Of a DNA stretch of 64,000 bases, positions 1 through 7,837 are shown piece after piece. How positions within the stretch are numbered: position 1 is the stretch's first letter; each line of letters starts with the position of its first letter. The notes below the pieces were generated by a model, which was not told the origin of the DNA, did no database searches, and was given only the letters and a program-made list of their open reading frames with translations. The stretch comes from Bacteroidia bacterium. GTDB lineage: Bacteria; Bacteroidota; Bacteroidia; Bacteroidales; JAPLDU01. The stretch spans positions 28,891 to 92,890 of the forward strand of contig JAPLDU010000085.1 in NCBI GenBank assembly GCA_026391255.1, given 5' to 3'. A program made the translations under genes and the position numbers.

Positions 1-1827
1 ATCCCACAAGCTTGTGTCAACCTGGTTGATGATCTTCACACGCCAGAAGTAAATTGTATTTGATTGGAGCAATCCTGTGTGATACTCAGTATCAGGGTTG
101 CCCGGGCTGGCGTTGATATACTGGACAGATTGCTCCACCAGCGCCGGGGAATTGAATGCATTTGAAACATCCATTTGCATGGTATACATCATGGCGCCAG
201 GATGCGATAACCAGTCGAGGATCACACCTGTATCCGGTTGATTCAATGCACCATCGGCAGGACTGAGCAATCCGATCTGGTCCCAGGTATAAAACAATGA
301 AGGAGCGCTCCAGACGGATGTATCCGTACTGTTCATTGCCCTTACACGCCAGTAGTAAGCTTTTCCGAAAAAAAGATTATTTATATAATATTTATTAGTA
401 TCAATAGAATTAACCTGGATAAATGCTGATGTGGTAAAACTGGCATTGGTATCAAGCTGGAGAGAATAAAAGCTGATTCCGGGCTGTGACTGCCAGATGA
501 GGGTAGTCCCAGTATATGTCGTAGCCTGGTAAGTCGGGGATAAAAGAATTACATAGCCGTATGTCTGGAAATATCTTGTTTCCGACCACAGGGAAGTATC
601 TGCCTGATTCCTTGCCCTCACATGCCAGTAATAGGTTTTACCAAAGTAAAGATTATTAAAAGTCATTTTTGTATCATCGTTATCGTCCATCGCATTGATA
701 TAGATGGTATATCCGCTGATCAATGCAGGTGAGTTGAAACTGTTGACAGTATCAAGCTGGTAATCGTAGAAATCAACTCCGGCATGAGCCAGCCAGTCAG
801 TTACTGTTGATGTATATTCAAGAGAATTGTTTTGTGGCAGATTAAGACTGACAGTTGAAAATGTATTGAATATTCTGGTGATTCCCCACGAAGAAGTATC
901 CACCTGGTTAATTGCCCTTACTCTCCAGAAATACTGGCTTCCGAAATACAGATTGTCAACAAATGCTTCGGTATCAGTAAGACTGTCGGCAAACATAATA
1001 AAAGCTTTCAAACCTGTTTTAAAGGCCGGGGAATTAAAATTTGATGTTGTATCCAGTTGGTATTGATAATATTGTATCCCGTCAAAAGCAAGCCAGTCAA
1101 TAGTAACTCCTGTAAACACGGTGGCATTTTGAGCCGGTGATGACAGTTCCAGCTGGTTAAGAGTTGAGAAACTCCAGGTGGTCCATTGGCTCGCATCAAC
1201 ATTATTCCTTGCCCTGACCCTCCAGTAATAGGTTTTCCCAAAAAACAGGCCGGAGATTTCCTGTTCGGTATCATAAAACATGTCATATTCAGAAAAAGCT
1301 GTAGTAAACCCGCTGATCAGAACCGGCGAATTAAAGCTGCTGACAGTATCAATCTGATAGTCGTAATAGAAAACACCGGGGTGAGCATTCCAGTCAAGCT
1401 TTACTTTGGTATAATTCTGACTGTTCTGCGCAGGTGAAACCAGTGCAACATAATCGCGGGTAATAAAATCCCTGATGGCTGTCCATGGGGAATATGCTCC
1501 GCTGCCATAGGCACGCAAACGCCAGTAATAGGTTTTCCCGAAATACAGATCGCTTATATATGCCCATGCATCACCATTTCCTGTAGCATCAATATAATTG
1601 ATAATGGTATCAAACAAAACGACTGAAGAAAATCCGGGTACGGTATCTAACTGAAGTTCATAAAAAGTGGATGCCACTACCGGGTCCCAGGCAAAATGAA
1701 CTACATTCCATGTGGTAATACCGGAATCCGGTTCAAGGATCACCGGGGTATTCCAGGCAAATGTGGTAATACCGAACAAGGAAAACAAAAAGAGCAGTTC
1801 CATCCGTTTTTTGAAGTTCATTATCAT
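1..1827 (-). CDS. Secreted fibronectin-III-like repeat protein, partial (runs off left edge)
   Basis: Reverse complement from ATG at 1825-1827 (alternative 1819-1821) reads open to base 1: MIMNFKKRMELLFLFSLFGITTFAWNTPVILEPDSG..., with a signal-peptide-like start and repeated LYFGKTYYWRVRA / DTSLWS motifs. Absent from the ORF track because it lacks a stop inside the window. Confidence 0.85.
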   Translation of the reverse strand, partial: MIMNFKKRMELLFLFSLFGITTFAWNTPVILEPDSGITTWNVVHFAWDPVVASTFYELQLDTVPGFSSVVLFDTIINYIDATGNGDAWAYISDLYFGKTYYWRLRAYGSGAYSPWTAIRDFITRDYVALVSPAQNSQNYTKVKLDWNAHPGVFYYDYQIDTVSSFNSPVLISGFTTAFSEYDMFYDTEQEISGLFFGKTYYWRVRARNNVDASQWTTWSFSTLNQLELSSPAQNATVFTGVTIDWLAFDGIQYYQYQLDTTSNFNSPAFKTGLKAFIMFADSLTDTEAFVDNLYFGSQYFWRVRAINQVDTSSWGITRIFNTFSTVSLNLPQNNSLEYTSTVTDWLAHAGVDFYDYQLDTVNSFNSPALISGYTIYINAMDDNDDTKMTFNNLYFGKTYYWHVRARNQADTSLWSETRYFQTYGYVILLSPTYQATTYTGTTLIWQSQPGISFYSLQLDTNASFTTSAFIQVNSIDTNKYYINNLFFGKAYYWRVRAMNSTDTSVWSAPSLFYTWDQIGLLSPADGALNQPDTGVILDWLSHPGAMMYTMQMDVSNAFNSPALVEQSVQYINASPGNPDTEYHTGLLQSNTIYFWRVKIINQVDTSLWD

Positions 1828-1884
1828 AGCAGATGATATTTATTGCAAAAATACGAATTCTTTCTTAACTTCTAAATCCTAACC

Positions 1885-2065
1885 CGGCCGAGCCAGTACC
1901 AAACAAGAAATCACAAATCTCAAAATACAAATAACAAATAAATATTAATCAACAAAATGACAAATTAAAAGAAGTTTATTTCGTATTTGATATTTTGATA
2001 TTGTTAATTATTTGTTTTTTGTGATTTGTTTTTTGGATTTTTTTGCCAAAACGCATTAAGATTCA
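1885..2065 (+). repeat. AT-rich dispersed repeat family B, copy 1
   Basis: accaaacaagaaatcacaaatctcaaa...ttgttaattatttgttttttgtgatttgttttttgg...ttgccaaaacgc; similar copies near 19.2, 27.0, 48.1, 50.5 and 52.0 kb. Confidence 0.75.
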
Positions 2066-2120
2066 AGAAAAAAGGCACTAATTGATGATCAGGTAAACAA
2101 TAGATTGTGAGAAAAGTTAC

Positions 2121-2128
2121 TACTTTTG
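2121..2128 (+). promoter_or_regulatory. Bacteroidetes-type -7 element (TACTTTTG) upstream of CBS-domain gene
   Basis: Matches TAnnTTTG, 17 nt before the ATG at 2146. Confidence 0.5.
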
Positions 2129-2145
2129 CCGGATAAATAACTCAG

Positions 2146-2811
2146 ATGCTGGCAAAAGACCTGATATCAGAAAATATTCCTGTTTTAAAACCATCCGACA
2201 CCGGAGTCCATGCGCTTAGCCTGATGGATGTATTCAGGGTTTCGCATCTTCCAATTGTTAATGACAAAGAGTTCCTGGGTTTAATATCTGATACTGATAT
2301 TGCAGAATTCAACAATGCCGGCGAAACCATCGGCAATCATAAATTATCTCTGTTAAGACCTTATGTGATGCACGACCAGCATATCTACGAGGTGATTGAA
2401 ATATGTTCCCGCCTGAGATTGACGGTTGTACCTGTTCTTAACGGAAAAAATGAATTCATGGGTGTCATTACCCAGAACGGTCTGATGTACCAGGTTGCCA
2501 ACCTGATGGCAGTCAGTCATAAAGGTGGGATCATTGTCCTTGAACTCAATATGAATGATTACTCACTGACAGAAATAGCCAACATTGTCGAGAGCAATGA
2601 TGCCAAAATACTGAGCCTGTATATCAAATCACCTGCCGATTCAACAAAAATTGAGATTACGATCAAAACCAACAGAATTGATATGTCAGCACTGGTTCAG
2701 ACGTTTGAAAGATATAACTACAATATTAAATACATGTTTCTTCATAACAGTGAGATCGATGTAATGTACAACGACCGGCTGGAGGAGTTTCTCAGGTACC
2801 TGGAGGTTTAA
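2146..2811 (+). CDS. CBS domain-containing protein
   Basis: 221 aa; two tandem CBS-like motifs (HALSLMDVFRVSHLPIVNDKEFLGLISDTDI; YEVIEICSRLRLTVVPVLNGKNEFMGVITQ). Confidence 0.85.
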   Translation: MLAKDLISENIPVLKPSDTGVHALSLMDVFRVSHLPIVNDKEFLGLISDTDIAEFNNAGETIGNHKLSLLRPYVMHDQHIYEVIEICSRLRLTVVPVLNGKNEFMGVITQNGLMYQVANLMAVSHKGGIIVLELNMNDYSLTEIANIVESNDAKILSLYIKSPADSTKIEITIKTNRIDMSALVQTFERYNYNIKYMFLHNSEIDVMYNDRLEEFLRYLEV

Positions 2812-3822
2812 ATGAACAATTGAATTAGTTAAAGTCTGCCTTTAATGTTCAGAATTATGAATTCAGAATATCAATTAACGATTTTAGATTTTTGATGTGA
2901 CTGATAATCTTAAATCTAAAATCGTTAATCCTTGTTCTTAAATCAATCCGATGACTTTAAAGAAAGACATTGATTAACGTAACGCCAGGATTATTTTGAA
3001 AGTTCTGTTTGTTTCAAAATTATCAACCGTTATTTCTATTTTTGTAAGTACTCAGGATTAGATTGTAGGCTATTAGGCTGTAAGCTATAAGAATACGTAT
3101 CATGAAACAGAACAAATGGTGAAAACAGGAATATTAATTGAATTCATTTTTTCTAAAAGCCTGACAGTCTATAATCTAAACAACCTGAATAGTTACAATT
3201 AATTTTGTGTCAAAGTTATGAGTTTTTCAAATCACTTTTAAAATATCGGTTACTAATTTTCAAAATGGGTACTAAGGCCCCGGGACTTTAGTAGTAGCGA
3301 ATTGACACTACTATTCATGGTTCTTCCGGATAATGCTTAGGTATTGATAAAAAAGACTCTTTCAGAAAATGCGTTTTTTAGTCCCGTCAGGGACGACATA
3401 TCGGTAGAAATGTATCTATTTAAATGTCAAGTGCCGTAGGTACGATATATTTTTCAATCATTTCCTTGAAATAACATGAATCTGAATTGATTGGATGTAC
3501 ATTACATTTTCAATATTTCGTTCCTGACGGAACTTTAATTTTGATGATGGTCATTGATTTCTACCGATATTATGTCCCTCCGGGACAATACTTGTTTGTA
3601 AAGTTGTTCAATATTTCGAATACGTCAACTAATAATGAATATTCTTTGGATCACCCCTCTTATTAACTTACTTATTCACCCACGCATTTACCGGAAGAAC
3701 TCTATTTATTTTAGCCAATGGAATCTTTATCAAATTTACGAATGATTTTGTCATAATGTTCACTGCTATTGCTTTTAACACATGTTAGAACCAGTGCCCG
3801 AAATATACTTTGACCAACAATT

Positions 3823-4278
3823 TTATAACCATGGCAGTAATACTTTCTTGCAGTATTCTTCCCATTTTTGACCAAATAGTTGTGATAATATTTTTTCTTC
3901 TTCCGGTGAATATATCCTGGACCCAATATATACTATAATTCCTATAACTGCACCTAACCATGTATTGAAAATAAATCCAACCCAGGGAAGTACGAGAAGA
4001 GCTACTCCAGTATATAATGGATGCTTTATAATTGAATAAGGTCCGTTTGTTATAAGCTCCTTCCTTGGAATCTTTGTCAATATTAAAACAACAGACCATA
4101 TCCAGTTTATTATTCCCGGAACAAGAATAATAATTGAAACTACCAGCAGAGACAGATGCGGACCACCAACATTGAAGAAAGAAGGGAAAAAAACATTTAA
4201 GGTTAACCCGATTACTAAAAAAGGCAATGTTAATAATCCGATCTTCTTTCCACTACCTACAAGAATAGACAATTTCAT
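3823..4278 (-). CDS. Isoprenylcysteine carboxyl methyltransferase-like / phospholipid methyltransferase family membrane protein
   Basis: 151 aa; multi-TM; LITNGPYSIIKHPLYTGVALLVLPW...EEEKILSQLFGQKWEEYCKKV is typical of the ICMT family. Confidence 0.82.
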   Translation of the reverse strand: MKLSILVGSGKKIGLLTLPFLVIGLTLNVFFPSFFNVGGPHLSLLVVSIIILVPGIINWIWSVVLILTKIPRKELITNGPYSIIKHPLYTGVALLVLPWVGFIFNTWLGAVIGIIVYIGSRIYSPEEEKILSQLFGQKWEEYCKKVLLPWL

Positions 4279-4510
4279 ATCTTGATCTCCTTTATTAAAT
4301 TCTTAAATGTTCGGTATTCATAACTGCCCGCCGCTTGGCCTCAGTGACGGTTTTTTTATTTATTAGGTAAACATTTACCAGCAGCTATAAGCAGTATCGG
4401 ATTGCGTAGAATTTGTTTTTCTCATTTGTTTGACATTTCTGCGTGCTGGAATGCTGAATTGCCTGAAACCACCGCCATTGCTAATGAGCGGCTTGTTGGG
4501 CGCCGGAATT

Positions 4511-4672
4511 CTATTGTCCCACAGGTTTCAATCCACTATTTTTAATTCTTAATTCGATATACTTTTGCAATTCTTCAAATGACATATTAATCGTCTCTAC
4601 ACTAATTTTATCTCGTATATCACGCATCATTTTTACTGCGTCAAATGTTTTGTTATTTTTATTCGTCTTCAT
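4511..4672 (-). CDS. Small (53 aa) putative antitoxin downstream of PIN-domain gene
   Basis: Manual translation: MKTNKNNKTFDAVKMMRDIRDKISVETINMSFEELQKYIELRIKNSGLKPVGQ*. The start codon overlaps the 3' end of the PIN gene. Not in the supplied ORF track (short). Confidence 0.65.
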   Translation of the reverse strand: MKTNKNNKTFDAVKMMRDIRDKISVETINMSFEELQKYIELRIKNSGLKPVGQ

Positions 4673-5123
4673 AATTTATTAAATCTTTGGGGCTCCTTAT
4701 TTCAATCATTGAATATCCAAGCCGTAAATTAATAGAATTATAACTCTTTATTCTGTCAAGATTTACAATATGTTTAAAATTCCAACTTACAAGTACATCA
4801 ACTTTATTAATCGTAGCTAAAGCTATGTGCCTACAATCTTCTAAACATGTTAATCCAACTACTTTCTCTGAAATATATGTATCTGCAAGTTTCATAGACT
4901 CTTCTGTCAATGAAACCCGTTCAAAATTGTTTCTGGAATAATTATATAAAAGATTTCTTACATTAGCTGGTGCATCAATTAATTCAAGATCAAGAAGATC
5001 AGAAACAACAAAAATTATTTCCTTTCTTTCTAAACGTTTAAAAAGTTCTTGGGTAGCTTCTTTGAATTCTTCATCAAAGTACCCGCCTACTATTGAAGTA
5101 TCTATGTAAATTCTCTGTTTCAT
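4659..5123 (-). CDS. PIN domain-containing protein (putative toxin)
   Basis: 154 aa; IYIDTSIVGGYFDEEF at the N-terminus, conserved acidic residues, ...LTCLEDCRHIALATINKVDVLVSWNFKHIVN. Confidence 0.82.
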   Translation of the reverse strand: MKQRIYIDTSIVGGYFDEEFKEATQELFKRLERKEIIFVVSDLLDLELIDAPANVRNLLYNYSRNNFERVSLTEESMKLADTYISEKVVGLTCLEDCRHIALATINKVDVLVSWNFKHIVNLDRIKSYNSINLRLGYSMIEIRSPKDLINYEDE

Positions 5124-5127
5124 TTAG

Positions 5128-5135
5128 CAAAAATA
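5128..5135 (-). promoter_or_regulatory. Bacteroidetes-type -7 element (TATTTTTG) just upstream of PIN gene
   Basis: Reverse complement tttcgTATTTTTGctaaATG. Confidence 0.45.
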
Positions 5136-5330
5136 CGAAAATATTTATTATTTCAACTGGTCTGCTGTGTTTTTATTGTTTGCCCGCAACGCACACCGCT
5201 TGGCCTCAGTAGCGGTTTTGATTTAATGCCAGGAAAATCGAATCCGATTGTGGTTTATTTAATACCATACCCTCTGAATTGCTGATAACTATTGGGCTAA
5301 ATGGTTTGTAATGGCTTGTTTAGGTTTCTA

Positions 5331-5525
5331 TTATTTTAGGATATCGTCAATATCGATATCGGCTTGTTTCAGTATTGCTCTTAATGTTCCTTCGGGCATG
5401 TCGCCGGAATGATTTGGAACTGTAGTAAATCGATTTGTTTTTGGATTATACCAGATTTCGTGGCTTCCGGCAGCTTGTCTATAAAACTCAAATCCGTTGT
5501 GCTTCGATAAGTTTTTTCGCAACAT
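5331..5525 (-). CDS. hicA: HicA-type toxin (type II toxin-antitoxin)
   Basis: GFEFYRQAAGSHEIWYNPKTNRFTTVPNHSGDMPEGTLRAILKQADIDIDDIL matches the HicA pattern (GSH..., PNHSG...GTLR.ILKQA). The track ORF extends to 5600; an internal Met is the likelier start. Confidence 0.85.
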   Translation of the reverse strand: MLRKNLSKHNGFEFYRQAAGSHEIWYNPKTNRFTTVPNHSGDMPEGTLRAILKQADIDIDDILK

Positions 5526-5652
5526 CTTTGGCAATTTCAATAGTTTCAGCGATAGTTCTGCCTTGAGCAACGAGACCTTGAACATAATCAGAAGTGGCAA
5601 GATAAAACCCTTCCGGTAATTTTTCTATATGCAGATTGACAATGTGTTCCAT
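5488..5652 (-). CDS. hicB: HicB-type antitoxin
   Basis: MEHIVNLHIEKLPEGFYLATSDYVQGLVAQGRTIAETIEIAKDVAKKLIEAQRI; HicB-like, directly upstream of and overlapping hicA. Confidence 0.75.
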   Translation of the reverse strand: MEHIVNLHIEKLPEGFYLATSDYVQGLVAQGRTIAETIEIAKDVAKKLIEAQRI

Positions 5653-5704
5653 AATATTTCTTTTTTTGGCAAAATAGTGAAAATAATTCAAAATGTTGTT
5701 TTTA

Positions 5705-5845
5705 ATGAGCCATAACGGTCGAGGCTTGCTATTCGGCGGGGCGAATCGAAGCCGTTTCCTGTCCTAATACATCGAGGCTGGATATAAGAACTGTACTGTC
5801 CTAAAACCCCACTGCCCCGCTGATAGTATGCCTTTGTTATTCACC
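5705..5845 (-). repeat. attC-like imperfect palindrome (A)
   Basis: Minus-strand arms AATAAC-GGC-CTAT-GCGGGGC and (reverse-complemented) ATAAC-GAGGC-CTATT-GGCGGGGC, with GTTATGGC at the distal end. Confidence 0.5.
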
Positions 5846-5853
5846 GGGCGATT

Positions 5854-7482
5854 TTATTCTTTGATAAGTTTCTTTACTATTATTTCTTTTTCTGTTGTCC
5901 CTTTAATAAAATAAATTCCATTTGCAAGGGCTGAAATGTCTATAGTTGTTTGATTTTCGGCATTGTTTATTGTTTTTATTAATTGTCCTTGTAAGTTTAA
6001 AATTTCTATATCTAATTTTTGCGGATTAATGATCATAACGTTTTCTTTTGCGGGATTTGGATAAATTACTAATGAACCTTCATTGACATGAATTTCATTA
6101 ATCCCTACAAGAGTAGATAATTTTGCTAAGAAAGTATCATAGCTGCCATTATTAATAAGTGTGTTACTGCCGAAGTTGAGCGTGTAATTGCCAAAGTAAC
6201 CTGTCAGGTAGATATTGTTGCCTCTATCAGCGCAAACGCCCATGCCATATTCACTGCCCTCGCCAATGCTTTGTGCAAAGAGCGCATTACCATTTGCATC
6301 ATACTCCGCTATGAAAATGTCATTATTGCCAACATTGTTGTTGATAACAGGAATACCTCCAAAGTTAAGATAGGGGCTTGTAAAATAACCCGTGACAAAA
6401 ATATTGCCGCTTAAATCAGTGCAAATGCTTTGGCCAAAATCAGAATTTGTTCCTCCAGGGCTTCTTCCCCATAGTGCATTACCGTTTGAATCATATTTGG
6501 CTACAAAAATGGTAGAACTTGAAAATGGTAAACCAGCCAAAGTATCGCTCCCGAATGCAACTGAAGTGCCAAAGTAGCCTGTCAAATAAATATTGCCATT
6601 TGCATCGGCAGAAACACTACTACCAATGGATTCCCCGCTTGGGCCTTTTGCCCAAAGATAATTGCCATACGCGTCATATTTAGCTATAAATATATTGACC
6701 CAACTACCTGACAAAGTATCATTTCCGAAAATGGCAAGGTTTTGAAAACCTCCAGTTATATAAATGTTTCCGCTTATGTCTGTGCAAATACTTTGTTCTC
6801 TACCATTAGCGACCAAACCACTAGCTATCTTTTTAACCAAAATAATATTGCCATTCTTATTATATTTTACTATAAAAGCACCTTGGCTTAAAGTATATTG
6901 ATCGAAAATAATACTAGAACTACAAGAAACAAATATATAAACATTGCTCAAAGCATCAGAACAAATTCCCCAGCCGATGCTGCTTGCACCATTGTGATTG
7001 ATGCCATTTTTAGCCCATTGTACATTGCCTACGGAGTCATATTTTACTAAAAAAACGTCCTGACTGCCAAAGTTATTTAAAGTGATCATATCGAATAAAA
7101 TGGAAGGACTTTCAAAATATCCCTCTATATATACATTATCATTTGCATCGGTGCAAATTCCGTAAGCATAATCGTAGTTATTACCGCCCCCACTTTTTGC
7201 CCAAAGCACATTTCCGTTCGCATCATATTTTACTACAAAGATGTCAAGTGTTCCTGCATTTTTATTGTTTAAAGTATAACTTCCGAAAGTAATTGCAGTG
7301 CCCTGAAAAGTACCCGTTATATAAACATTCCCTTTTAAATCGGTGCAGGTGGCATTACTGTATTCATTACTTATACTTCCTGTGCTTTTCGCCCAAAGCC
7401 AGTTAGAAGTTTGTGCATTTGTTATATTGCTTAAAAAGCATAAAGAACCAATCAATGTCAAAAGTAAAATTGTCTTTTTCAT
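5854..7482 (-). CDS. SBBP (beta-propeller) repeat protein with T9SS C-terminal sorting domain
   Basis: 542 aa; signal peptide; repeated GNVYITGTF...FVVKYDANGNVLWAKS units; C-terminal IYPNPAKENVMI...GIYFIKGTTEKEIIVKKLIKE. Confidence 0.9.
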   Translation of the reverse strand: MKKTILLLTLIGSLCFLSNITNAQTSNWLWAKSTGSISNEYSNATCTDLKGNVYITGTFQGTAITFGSYTLNNKNAGTLDIFVVKYDANGNVLWAKSGGGNNYDYAYGICTDANDNVYIEGYFESPSILFDMITLNNFGSQDVFLVKYDSVGNVQWAKNGINHNGASSIGWGICSDALSNVYIFVSCSSSIIFDQYTLSQGAFIVKYNKNGNIILVKKIASGLVANGREQSICTDISGNIYITGGFQNLAIFGNDTLSGSWVNIFIAKYDAYGNYLWAKGPSGESIGSSVSADANGNIYLTGYFGTSVAFGSDTLAGLPFSSSTIFVAKYDSNGNALWGRSPGGTNSDFGQSICTDLSGNIFVTGYFTSPYLNFGGIPVINNNVGNNDIFIAEYDANGNALFAQSIGEGSEYGMGVCADRGNNIYLTGYFGNYTLNFGSNTLINNGSYDTFLAKLSTLVGINEIHVNEGSLVIYPNPAKENVMIINPQKLDIEILNLQGQLIKTINNAENQTTIDISALANGIYFIKGTTEKEIIVKKLIKE

Positions 7483-7837
7483 AATGTCTTTTTTAATTTC
7501 TGTTTGTGTTTCGGCTATTTTTTTTTCGCCTTATGCCTAACTATCTTATAGATTCACCTTCCCCCCATTTCATTTCCAATATGGATGAGTAAGATAATTT
7601 TTATTCCTTTATATTTTCAAAACCTTTAATATTCATTCTCCTCAATATTTGCTTTTTCTATGTCTTTGCTTTGTCAATTACCTATTATATTTCTGATAAG
7701 TCCCGGTCATCCTGAATTTGGTAAAACAAAAATACAAAATATTTTTGAGGATAATTAAATCTTTTTCTTCTATTATTATTCTGACTTATTATATCTAAAA
7801 TCTGACTGTTCGAGTATTCGTCCGCCGGAGGTGGAGT

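Noticed and set aside
2812-3710. Possible missing gene or RNA gene in the 900-bp gap
   Set aside because: No ORF with coding character and no tRNA/rRNA signature; content is palindromic repeats.
3711-4099. 71-aa and 104-aa minus ORFs overlapping the ICMT-like gene
   Set aside because: Out-of-frame shadows of the 151-aa ICMT-like ORF.
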